Positions 45,548 through 53,619 of a stretch of DNA of 64,000 nucleotides are shown here, piece by piece. The translations under genes and the position numbers were made by a program. The notes beneath the pieces are model-generated. The model did not search any database and was not told the origin of the DNA. It saw only the letters and a program-made list of their open reading frames with translations. This DNA comes from Maniola hyperantus (lineage: Eukaryota > Arthropoda > Insecta > Lepidoptera > Nymphalidae), in assembly GCF_902806685.2 (NCBI RefSeq), contig NC_048549.1, forward strand, positions 8,821,594 to 8,885,593, written 5' to 3'. Numbering within the stretch: the first letter of the stretch is position 1; every line of letters begins with the position of its first letter.

Positions 45548-46002
45548 TAAAAAAACCGGCCAAGTGCGAGTCAGACTCGCGCACCAAGGGTTCCGTACTC
45601 AGGTATTTTTTTGACATTTTGCTCCATAAATCAAAAACTATTTTGCATAAAAATAAATAAAAATGTGTTTTAGAATACACAAGTAAAGCCCTTTCATATA
45701 ATACCCCACTTGGTATACTTATCATACATTGAAAATTGAAAATACTAATTATTTTTTCATTAACACACTTTAATTTTTTTTTGTATGTTGTAATCATAAA
45801 TCTACGGTTTTCGGATTTATTCCTTTACTTGTGCTCTAAGACCTACGTACCTACTAAATTTCATGATTCTGGGTCAACGGGAAGTACCCTATAGGTTTGT
45901 GTGACAGATACGACAGACAGACGGAGAGACGGACAGACAGACAGACACCGAAGTGATTCTAAGGGTCCCTTTTTTCTTTTTACAGTACGGAACCCTAAAA
46001 AG
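45548..46002 (+). mobile_element. CCGGCCAAG-type element, full length
   Basis: AAAAAAACCGGCCAAGTGCG and AGTCAGACTCGCGCACC start it; CAGTACGGAACCCTAAAAA ends it. The interior has GGGGTATTATATGAAAGG on the minus strand and an (ACAG)n run near 45905-45950. About 455 bp, the most complete plus-strand copy. Confidence 0.75.
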
Positions 46003-46029
46003 GTACCTGTATATTATGTATAATAATAT

Positions 46030-46510
46030 AGGTAGGTAGGTACCTACCTGTGGTGGTATTTCTTTGTATTTTTAGGGTTCCGTACCTCAGCAGGAAAAAC
46101 GGAACCCTCTGTCTGTCTGTCTGTCTGTCCGTCCGTTCGTCCGTCCGTCCGTCCGTCCGTCCGTCCGTCCGTCGGTCCGTCTGTCAGTCCGTCTGTCCGT
46201 CTGTTCGTCTGTCCTCCTGTCCATCTGTCCATCTGTCCGTCTGTCTGTCTGTCGGTAGGTAGGTAGGTACCTACCTGGTGGTTTTTCTTTGTATTTTTAG
46301 GGTTCCGTACCTCAGAAGGAAAAAACGGAACCCTATGTCTGTCTGTCTGCCTGTCCGTCCATCCGTCCGTCCATCGGTGCGTCTGTCGGTCCGTCTGTCC
46401 GTCCGTCCGTCCGTCCGTCCGTGCGTCTGTCGGCCCGTCTGTCCATCCGTCTGTCCGTCTGTCTGTCTGTCCGTCTATCTGTCTGTCTGTCTGTCTGTCC
46501 GTCTTACAAA
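46030..46510. repeat. Two tandem 225-bp units with long GTCC/GTCT runs
   Basis: Each unit has GGTAGGTAGGTACCTACCTG, GGTTCCGTACCTCAG.AGGAA and CGGAACCCT, then a long (GTCC/GTCT)n run (46110-46252 and 46338-46502). The offset is about 225 bp. These are heads of the CCGGCCAAG family on the minus strand whose inner microsatellite has expanded. The repetitive peptide frames here are not genes. Confidence 0.75.
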
Positions 46511-46540
46511 TAAAGTGCGCAACGTTTCGTACAAATAGTA

Positions 46541-46620
46541 CTTTTTATTTTATTTTATTCAGATACAAGTTAGCTCTTGACTGCAATCTCACCTGGTGGT
46601 AAGTGACGATACAGTCTTGC
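46541..46620 (-). mobile_element. SINE type 2, 3' fragment
   Basis: TTTTATTTTATTTTATTC is the tail on the minus strand; ACAAGTTAGCTCTTGACTGC and CTCACCTGGTGGTAAGTGA match the copy at 62287. Confidence 0.6.
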
Positions 46621-46712
46621 ATACGGCTATTTCGGATCGGGAATTCCTGGATTCAGATTAAATGCAGTGCAAAAAGAGCCAAAGGCTTATATATTATGTC
46701 AAATTATTATCA

Positions 46713-47057
46713 TTAGGATTCCGTGCCTCAAAAGGAAAAAGGAACCCTTATAGGATCAGTTTGTTGTCTGTCTGTCTGTCTATCTGTCAGTCTGTCAGTG
46801 TGTCTGTCAAGATACCTGTACGGTACTTCCCATTGACCTAGAATGATAAAATTTGGCAGGTAGGTAGATCTTATAACACACGTAAGGGGAAAAATCTGAA
46901 AAGAATGAATTGGTGGTTACATCACAAAAAATAAATAAAAATGTGTTCATTAACAAATAGTTAGTATTTTCAACTTTCAAGTAAGATTAGTAAACCAAGT
47001 GGGGTATCATATAAAAGGACCTTACTTGTACATCAAAACAGATTTTATTTATTTTTA
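46713..47057 (-). mobile_element. CCGGCCAAG-type element, cut by a Helitron
   Basis: TAGGATTCCGTGCCTCAAAA begins the copy. It continues through GACCTAGAATGATAAAATTT and GGGGTATCATATAAAAGG, then stops at host A 47057 where the next Helitron starts. Confidence 0.65.
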
Positions 47058-47876
47058 TCCATACCTACTAATATTATAAATGCGAAAGTGTATCTGTCTA
47101 TCTGTCCGTCTGTCTGTCTGCTAGCTTTTCACAGCTCATCCATTTAACCAATTTTGATGAAATTTGGTACAAAAATAGCTTGCATCCCGGGGAAGGACAT
47201 AGGCTACTTTTATGAGGAATTAGATTTAGTGGATACCGCTATTTTTCTGGAAATAACGTAAGATGCGAAACTTCAATGGGGCTCTCATATAAATAACTTA
47301 TCGAACAGACAGTTCTGCCGCATATGCGGTAAAAAAGATTCGCCAGTTGACAGACATAGAAACGGCGAGACTAGTATATTTTAGTTACTCTCACAGCATT
47401 ATGTCATATGGCATATTATTAGAAAAGAAAAAGAAAGAAAAGAAAAAACTTTTTTTTAAAGCTGTACCACACATAGTAACTACGTACCACACGTAAACTA
47501 ATTGAAAAATCCTATTACATTGTAAAGGATTATTTAAATGATAAGCAAGCTTAGGAATGAGTTGCTCGGCTTTGTGATAGTTCTAATAAGTTTAAATTAT
47601 GATTTTGTAAAGTGGTGATAATAAAAAGAATACCCGGCTGAGTTAGCTGTGGGCTGTTCTCAGTCTTGGGCGCGTTTGGAACCCTCGTAGCGTTTGCGAA
47701 ATAATTATCACCACTATATTTTACAAATCCAACACCTGACAATCGAAAAGAGTAATTTATTAGGTACCTATTTTGAACAAATCATTTGACTTTGACTTTT
47801 GATCCCGGAAAATCAAAGAGTTCCCAAGGGATTTTTAAAAAACTTAAATCCACGCGGACGAAGTTGCGGGCATTAC
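47058..47876 (+). mobile_element. Helitron B2, split by a LINE fragment
   Basis: The 5' part 47058-47211 runs from TCCATACCTACTAATATTAT to ACATAGGCTACTTTTA. The 3' part 47789-47876 resumes with ACTTTTGATCCCGGAAAATC and ends CGGACGAAGTTGCGGGCAT. The usual CATCTAG is replaced by the tail of the adjoining SINE. ACTTTT occurs at both edges of the insert and may be a target duplication. Confidence 0.75.
47212..47788 (+). pseudogene. Jockey-type LINE 3' end, broken reverse transcriptase
   Basis: Translating + strand frames gives the C-terminal end of a non-LTR retrotransposon protein in pieces: EELDLVDTAIFLEI, LQWGSHINNLSNRQ, ETARLVYFSYSH-like and a VKDYLNDKQA-like end. Frameshifts and stops separate them, so it is dead. 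An A-rich stretch (AAAAGAAAAAGAAAGAAAAG) replaces part of the frame near 47415. The 3' UTR fills the rest. The jockey clade is an inference from the motif order. Confidence 0.6.
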
Positions 47877-48158
47877 CTCATCATCATCATGATCAACCCA
47901 TCGCCGGCTCACTACTGAGCACGGGTCTCCTCTCAGAGTGAGAAGGGTTTTGGCCATAGTCTACCACGCTGGCCATGTGCGGATTGGTAGAATTCACACA
48001 CCTTTGAGAACATTATGGAGAACTCTCAGGCATGCAGGTTTCCTCACGATGTATTCCTTTACCGTTAAAGCAAGTGATATTTAATTAATTAAAACGCGTA
48101 TAACTCCGAAAAGTTAGAGGTGCGTGCCCGGGATCGAACCCCCGACCTCCGTTTAGAG
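47877..48158 (-). mobile_element. SINE type 1, near full length, at the Helitron end
   Basis: CATCATCATCATGATCAACC, CCATCGCCGGCTCACTACTG, CACGCTGGCCATGTGCGG, GAACATTATGGAGAACTCTC and CCCGGGATCGAACCCCCGAC follow the family order. The A-box end is missing. It sits exactly on the 3' end of the Helitron B2. Confidence 0.75.
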
Positions 48159-48204
48159 TAACAATGTGACTCGACGGGAATTTTATTTGACTGAATATGC
48201 ACTT

Positions 48205-48445
48205 TTCCGGGATGCTGAATTTGATAATGACATTTATTTTCAAATCCAAAATAGCAGACATGCACTTTGCACAAAAAATATAAATGGGTGTCGTTTTCAG
48301 GGTTTCCAGGATGCTGGTTTTGATAATGACATTAATTTTTAATCTAAGATGGCGGGCCAGCACTTTTTACAAAAAATAGACGTTAGTGTCGTTTTCAAGG
48401 TTCTCCAGGATGGTGAATTTGATGATGACATTTATTTATTTTTAA
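48205..48445. repeat. Three 98-bp tandem units next to exon 4
   Basis: Units start at 48205, 48303 and 48401 with TTCC.GGATGCTG..TTTGATAATGACATT, then AGCA..CACTTTTTACAAAAAATA and GTGTCGTTTTCAAGG. The third is cut at about 48445, only 30 bp before the exon 4 acceptor. The units are 80-90% alike by eye. Confidence 0.75.
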
Positions 48446-48476
48446 TAAATACTTATATATTATACTTCTATTTTAG

Positions 48477-48596
48477 TGGATCACGGGATTTTCTTTGGCA
48501 AGGAAACGACAAAGCAAAAAATCGAATTGAATTAGATTATGATACTATCACACCGTACCATTTAGAGCCAGCTTCTGAAAGTTTGACACTGTGTTT
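48477..48596 (+). CDS. Exon 4 of the long-intron gene (residues 165-204 plus 2 bases)
   Basis: The acceptor CTTCTATTTTAG ends at 48476 and the donor GTAAGTTG starts at 48597. The incoming GG plus T gives Gly165; then GSRDFLWQGNDKAKNRIELD follows and the exon ends ...ESLTLC with a two-base overhang TT. The phase agrees with exon 3. The segment is hydrophilic and charged, with no domain I recognise. The 98-bp repeats crowd its 5' side and a Helitron begins 22 bp after its donor, so splicing must tolerate transposons very close by. Confidence 0.7.
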
Positions 48597-48618
48597 GTAA
48601 GTTGATATTATTTAGATA

Positions 48619-48829
48619 CTAGCTAAAGGCCCGCGACTTCGTCCGCATGGATTTCACATTTTTCAAAATCCTGCGGGAACTCTTTGATTTTCCGGGATAA
48701 AAAGTAGCCTATGTGTTAATCCAGTTAATAATCTATCTCCATTCTAAATTTCATTCAAATCCGTTCAGCCGTTTTTGCGTGATTGAGTAACAAACATCCA
48801 AGCATCTACACTTTCACATTTATAATTTC
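48619..48829 (-). mobile_element. Helitron (B-related), first of three in a row
   Basis: CTAG at 48619 after host A is followed by CCCGCGACTTCGTCCGCATG and TTTTCCGGGATAAAAAGTAG. The body differs from family B in AAATCCGTTCAGCCGTTTTT. The 5' end is CTTTCACATTTATAATTT. Confidence 0.7.
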
Positions 48830-48830
48830 A

Positions 48831-49015
48831 CTAACTGCCCTGGCGAACTTCGTTCCGCCTAACAGTCGATTCAAATTTTTTAATTTTTTCTCTCCGTAAG
48901 AATCATCCTCGTACTTCAAGGAATACCTATTATAAAAAAAGAATTAGCGAAATCGGTTCAGCTGTTCTCGAGATTTGCGATCAGCAACACATTCAGCGAT
49001 TCATTTTTATATAAT
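48831..49015 (-). mobile_element. Helitron D (GGCGAACTTCGTTCCGCC hairpin), second of three
   Basis: CTAACTGCCC at 48831 after host A is the 3' end; the hairpin CTGGCGAACTTCGTTCCGCC follows. The body has GAATTAGCGAAATCGGTTCA and the 5' end is TTCATTTTTATATAATA. Only one copy of this type was seen here. Confidence 0.65.
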
Positions 49016-49016
49016 A

Positions 49017-49360
49017 CTAGCTGATGCCCGCGACTTCGTCCGCGTGGATGTAGGTTTTCAAAAGCCCATGGGAACTCTTTTATTTTCCGGGATAAAAGAA
49101 GGCAGGTCATGCCTGTCGTAGAGGTGATGGCCGTTGGAGCCGGAAAGTCCTTGAGTGGAGACCGCGTAGGTAGGCAAGCATAGTGTGGGACGCCCTCCAG
49201 CACGATAGACTGACGATATAAAGAGGCTGGCGGGAAGTGGCTGGATGAGGAAGGCTGAGGACCGGGTGTGGTGGCGCTCTTTAGGGAAGGCCTATGTCCA
49301 ACAGTGGACGTCCGCAGGCTGATGATGATGGAAAAAATCACGTTGATCCGTTGCACCCCC
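49017..49360 (-). mobile_element. Helitron B2, third of three, split by an RTE tail
   Basis: CTAG at 49017 abuts A49016, then CTGATGCCCGCGACTTCGTC and TTTTCCGGGATAAAAGAAG. After the RTE insert the body resumes with AAAAAATCACGTTGATCCGT, the family B2 variant block. The 5' end is lost. Confidence 0.65.
49101..49330 (+). mobile_element. RTE-type LINE 3' tail
   Basis: The + strand encodes in pieces the typical end of these proteins: RWSRKVLEWRPRVGRQA, then a WLDEEG/GPGVVAL-type stretch and REGLCPTVDVRRL. It finishes with GATGATGATGG. Stops and frameshifts show it is inactive. The long minus-strand frame over it (48958-49464) is a shadow. Confidence 0.65.
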
Positions 49361-49479
49361 CACACGTCCCTATCCGCCTTCTCCACTCCTGTCTCGCTGG
49401 CGAATAAGTTTGGAATAGAATAGGGTTTCGATGGAGTGCGTGGATTTTTGTGAACGGAGTTCAATCATGTAGTCGTGGT

Positions 49480-49735
49480 TTGGTACAATAGTAAATGGTA
49501 CAATATTAATTCACCATCAACAGTTCCTAAAAACCCATAGATTAGGAGTGCAGTACCCTGCAGCATCAGTATTGAAGAATTGGAACTTGAAGTTCAATAA
49601 TGGTATATATGTTTGGCATCTACAATATTATTTCACAATCAACAGTGGCTTAGGAATGCAATAACCTGCATCATCAGGGTTGAAGAGTTGGGATCTGGAG
49701 TTGAATCATGAAGTCGTTGCTTGGTAGGTACGTAA
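49480..49735. repeat. CAGCATCAGG repeat element, second copy
   Basis: Two or more ~110-bp units: TTAGGAGTGCAGTACCCTGC, AGCATCAGTATTGAAG, then GCTTAGGAATGCAATAACC, GCATCATCAGGGTTGAAGAG and AAGTCGTTGCTTGG. They are the same units as at 31015-31510. Confidence 0.6.
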
Positions 49736-49786
49736 GCCAGAGATAGTTTATTCTAAGCGTAACTTTTATACCAATTCAACATCGAT

Positions 49787-49831
<45 letters not shown>

Positions 49832-49846
49832 TAGACAGACAGACAA
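49787..49846. repeat. (ACAG)n microsatellite
   Basis: About 14 uninterrupted ACAG units, with one GATA change at 49830. It lies in intron 4, 180 bp before exon 5. Confidence 0.9.
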
Positions 49847-50028
49847 AAATGAAAAAAATTACAGTTTTGGGTTCAGTATCGATTATAGAGTGCCCTCGAA
49901 AAAAAAATTTCAAAATATCTTCAATGTACAGAATTTGACCTGTTACAGTTTTATTATAAGTATTGATAGAGATAGAGATTTACTATTTCTTGTCAGATTT
50001 ATCAATGCTGAATTATGTTGTATTTTAG

Positions 50029-50165
50029 TGACTCAAGACATTCCTTTTAGAAGAAAACAAGGAAAATAACATGAATGTGCCCAATATACGTACCACTGAA
50101 ATCCAACATTATGCTGCAACATTCAATTCCGTACTAAATATTGAAAGGTCTACCATACCATACTT
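50029..50165 (+). CDS. Exon 5: conflicting frames
   Basis: The acceptor TTGTATTTTAG ends at 50028 and the donor GTAAGTTG begins at 50166. In the frame handed over by exon 4 (TT+T) the protein ends FDSRHSF with TAG at 50048-50050, giving a 211-residue product. In another frame the exon is open from CTC at 50032 to its end (LKTFLLEENKENN, MNVPNIRTTEIQHYAATFNS) and continues in phase into exon 6. That frame would need zero incoming bases, and then starts with TGA at 50029, unless the acceptor is AAG at 50037. A base lost or gained in exon 4 or 5, a missed microexon, or a real alternative end would explain this. Confidence 0.5.
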
Positions 50166-50254
50166 GTAAGTTGTTATGCTATGTTTTTTGCATACATTCT
50201 ATATAGATAATACTCACAATATATTTATGTTGATTGTATGTTTATTAATTCCAG
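50166..50254 (+). other. 89-nt intron
   Basis: GTAAGTTG at the start and TTTATTAATTCCAG at the end are both canonical. It keeps the second open frame of exon 5 intact into exon 6, which supports that frame being translated. Confidence 0.65.
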
Positions 50255-50393
50255 AAATGAAATGGAGAGCTTCAATAGTTCTGCGTCGAATCTTTCTCTA
50301 ATCATCATCAATCAATCATCTAATGTGACTGTTGAAACAGAAAATGATACATATTGTGTTTATGTGTGTAGTGGGCTTTTAGAGAGAAATTAA
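50255..50393 (+). CDS. Exon 6: C-terminal 45 codons and stop
   Basis: TT from exon 5 plus A gives Leu; the frame then reads NEMESFNSSASNLSLIIINQ and so on to ...VCSGLLERN and TAA at 50391-50393. It is rich in Asn and Ser with several N-x-S/T sites. There is no recognisable domain. AATAAA follows 22 bases after the stop, as expected for a last exon. Confidence 0.5.
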
Positions 50394-50414
50394 ATTGTAC
50401 CTACTACTTATAAA

Positions 50415-50420
50415 AATAAA
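50415..50420 (+). terminator. Polyadenylation signal AATAAA
   Basis: AATAAA within TATAAAAATAAAATTTTC, just after the stop of exon 6. A T-rich stretch (TTTTCATTTTTGAG) follows. Confidence 0.6.
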
Positions 50421-50439
50421 ATTTTCATTTTTGAGATCA

Positions 50440-50764
50440 AAGTGGAATTTATTTTGACTTTTTTATACACAAGTATATATAGTTTTTAGTCGCTACTAAT
50501 AGATAAATAAGTGTAGGCAACAAAAGTTATTTTCACAGACAAACGAATGTGTAATCATCTGTTCCTAATAGGTAATCCGCCAGCACAGAGAATTCAACTC
50601 CTAGAGTACGCATATACAAGGTTTTACATGAAAACAAAATCGTAAAATGTTGGCGGGGGACAGGGGAGAATGCTTGTGATTGGTGGACTGACTAATCAAA
50701 ACAATGTGCGGAATGAGGGTACCGAACGTGCGTGGGCGATGATTCATTTAAAATTCCGTGGGAT
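50440..50764. other. Downstream intergenic DNA, no feature
   Basis: AT-rich with no open frame or repeat recognised. Confidence 0.3.
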
Positions 50765-51085
50765 CACCACGATATAGCAATGCAATTCCTTAGGTACAGC
50801 ATCAGGGTCGAGAAGTGGGTCTTCGAGTTCAATGATAAAGTCTTTACATGGTAGATATAGGTACCTACCTCCAATATCAATTTATAACCGACAGTTTCAA
50901 AATCCCATAAGTTTTGGTGGTCATGTCCCCTGCAGCATCAGGATTGAGGAGTTGAAATCCAAATTTTATATAGGACAATGTTGCAAAGTTTCTTTATAAA
51001 TTAAAAAAAAAACGCAAATCGGTACGCAAATCTCGGAGATTTCTGTGTACATAGGTAGAAAAACACAACTCCTTTTTTTAAAGTC
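50765..51085. repeat. CAGCATCAGG repeat element, third copy
   Basis: ACAGCATCAGGGTCGAGAAG, CCCCTGCAGCATCAGGATTG and the right end AAACGCAAATCGGTACGC, ATCTCGGAGATTTCTGTGTA and CACAACTCCTTTTTTTAAAG. The right end is better kept than at 31 kb. Confidence 0.6.
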
Positions 51086-52028
51086 GGTTAAAAAAGTATC
51101 CTATGTTAATCCTCTACTTGTCTGTAAAAGTCCCGTCAAAATAGGTTCTGCCGTTCCGAAGATTAGCCCGTTCAAACAGACAGACAGACGGACAGTTTTT
51201 AAAAACGTTTGATTCAGCTGTTATGGTATAGTTCAAATAACAATATTATGAGCTTGCGGTAATTATTTCGAAATTACAGACAGACACTTCATAGAAGTAT
51301 GGATTTCTATAATATATACGAGTTGTTTATACACGCTAGGTAGAGGTAGTAGTTACCTAATAGGTATGTATGTAAGTGAGATTTTATAGTATTCATCAAA
51401 AGATAAGTAGGTAATCATTATCATTCAAAAAAAATTCAAAAAAAATTATTTCAGTAGGTAAAACAATTTCACATAGTGCGTAGTAATTGGGACCATCCCA
51501 GTAGTTTTAGTATTGCTACGAGTATTCGTGGCAGGCGACCCCGCTCTTCCATAAAATCTTATACAATAATAATTGAAATAAGTAGTTCCTTCATAAATCA
51601 TATATTTACTAAAATTCATCGGTGACACCTGTCCAACTGCTATCTGTGTGCCATCATCAGTATATCCGGAAGCTCTGACTCTCTGGACTGCTCATCACTG
51701 AGTCTATCTCTTTCTATCACAATGTTAGGTGAAATAGCATACAGGCTACCCACGTGGGCCGACTAGTTCGGACGTGCATCCTGCGTAGCCTTAAGGGGAG
51801 GGACGTCACTGCTGCTTCCTGACGAATGATTTGTGCGGGCGATAACACGAAGGCTTGAAATGCCTACCCCTTAATTAATCGTGCGAGCTTACTTTTATCT
51901 ACATAATCATCTTGTTCTAGTAAATTATTTTAGGGCTGTATAAACAAACACCCAAAATTAACTCGTTTTTCTTTCGTGTTCCGAAATTCAATATCACCGG
52001 CCCAGACAGATGACTTTCTTATGTTATC
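51086..52028. other. Intergenic, mostly unique
   Basis: 51090-51200 keeps fragments of repeat (GATTAGCCCGTTCAAACAGA, CAGACAGACGG). 51740-51870 is GC-richer (GGCTACCCACGTGGGCCGAC). No gene was seen. Confidence 0.3.
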
Positions 52029-52405
52029 GTCATCATCATCATCAACCGCTAGACGTCTACTGCTGGACATAGTCTCTTGTAGGGAATGCCACACGTTACG
52101 GTCTTGCGCTTCTTGAATTCAGAGGCTCTATACGACTCGTTTGATTTCGTCTGTCCTTGTAATAAGGGGTCTTTCAACGATGCACTTTCCGGTGCTACGT
52201 CACCATTCTAACACCATCATCAACCGATAGACGTCCACTACTAGACATACCTACTCTTTTGTAGGTGCTTCCACACGCCACGGTCTTGCGTTGCCTGAAT
52301 CTAGCGGCTCCCTGCGACTCGATTTATGTCGTCTGTCCACCAGTAAGGGATCTTTCAACGCTGCACTTTCCGGTTCGAGGTCGCTATTCGAGCACCTTGT
52401 CGATG
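52029..52405 (-). mobile_element. Two RTE LINE tails in tandem
   Basis: The first (52029-52218) and second (52219-52405) both read, on the + strand, ACCGNTAGACGTC.ACT.CT, CACG.TACGGTCTTGCG, GCGACTCG.TT and TCTTTCAACG.TGCACTTTCC. They share the same orientation and the same truncation point near CACC.T, so the pair may come from one duplication rather than two insertions. Confidence 0.65.
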
Positions 52406-52443
52406 CTATTGACTTTCTTATTGCCAGTAAATTAGTAACCTAT

Positions 52444-52598
52444 CTATAGTAGCAGGTCCAAATGGCAGTCGGGTAGGAAACGCCCCGCACACCCCCCGCG
52501 CTAACACGGTGCAGGTGAACGTGCGGGTGACGTGCAGGTGTACGCGGCGTCCGCCGCCTCATACCCCGATTGGCATCTCGACCTGTCACGTACTATAC
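52444..52598. mobile_element. GACAGGTCGAGATGG palindromic element, copy 4, near full length
   Basis: CTATAGTAGCAGGTCCAAAT at the left and CTCGACCTGTCACGTACTAT at the right are inverted. The centre is GC-rich with CGCCCCGCACACCCCCCGCG and GTGACGTGCAGGTGTACGCG. This copy shows both CTATAG-type outer ends. Confidence 0.75.
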
Positions 52599-53238
52599 CC
52601 TAGCTTCGAACCCTATGTACACGACTGTGTAGGAGTATAAGAAAAGATGACGCAAAGGGTTTAGTGCGAGTAGATAGGATATCAATGACGATGTCGTTTT
52701 ATAATTCAACGAAAACCAACGCATTTTAATCAAAGCACAGCAGCTACCTCAAAACAATATTGTTGAAGTATGGTTGATGTCAATAAACTGCCAAAGTCAA
52801 TTGGCTTCACTCCGCGAGGCTGCCGCGTTCCTCGTTATCGTGCAGAGTGACAGACGTCGATACAAACTCGAAATTTCATATTGTTGTTATAAAATAAAAA
52901 ATTACATGCTTTAAAAAATAAAAAAATGACTTAAATCATCTTTATGTTATTTATTCTTGTTATTTAGAGTTAGTTTAACTCGGAGCGAGACCAATACCTA
53001 ATTAATCTATGGTTTAACTGTTGTTCTAATTGATGTTTTACGGGAAAAAGACTGAAATTATCTCAGTGTTTGTCTGTCTGTTTACATTTTACACCCAAGT
53101 TAGGTTAGGTTTTTAAAATTATAAGTTGATACCAAATTGCTACATTTTCGAAAAACAAGGTGACTCATTACATGACTTTTATATCTTTTGACAATTTTAA
53201 CTAACAAACAGACTGCCAAGAAAGCTATAAGTTAGTAA
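52599..53238. other. Intergenic; left half of an unidentified direct repeat
   Basis: CAATATTGTTGAAG near 52755, AAGTCAATTGGCTTCACTCC near 52794 and TTTTATATCTTTTGACAATTTT near 53177 (first 20 bases) recur in the same order at 53750-53875. The element carrying them is unknown. Confidence 0.4.
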
Positions 53239-53391
53239 TCTAAATATATAAAAGGAAAAGGTGACTGACTGACTGATCGATCGAAGTTTCTGTTAACTTC
53301 ATCATTCACAAATTCAACGTGACTAATTTGAGAGAAACTTCACATGTATAGATACTCAATACCTACTCAATATAAACTGACTGGCTGACTT

Positions 53392-53440
<49 letters not shown>

Positions 53441-53619
53441 TCTATCAACGCACGGACGGACGCTACTGGACGGATCGGGCTGAAATTTGGCATGCAGATA
53501 GCTATTATGACGTAGGCATGTGCTAAGAAAGGATGTTTGAAAATTCAACCCCTAAGGGGGTGAAATAGGGGTTTGAAATTTGTGTAGTCCACGCGGACGA
53601 AGTCGCGAGCATAAGCTAG
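53239..53619 (+). mobile_element. Chimeric Helitron A: old 5' end joined to the 337-bp block
   Basis: The usual head TCTAAATATATAAAAGGAAA is present at 53239, followed by GTGACTGACTGACTGATCGA. At 53284 the sequence switches to AAGTTTCTGTTAACTTCATC, the flank of the copy at 43279, and then follows that copy to CTAG at 53616-53619. The head therefore does not continue into its own body. Confidence 0.8.

Noticed and set aside
46044..46538. Open frames on both strands encoding SVRPSVRPSV- or DGRTDGRTDG-type peptides
   Set aside because: They are translations of the GTCC/GTCT microsatellite; a 4-base repeat of this kind stays open in several frames.
48958..49464. 168-codon minus-strand frame, the longest in the window
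   Set aside because: It lies antisense to an RTE LINE tail and across Helitron sequence; the sense strand explains the composition.
49787..49846. CRISPR-like or satellite array
   Set aside because: Simple (ACAG)n without spacers. No direct repeat with variable spacers occurs anywhere in the window.
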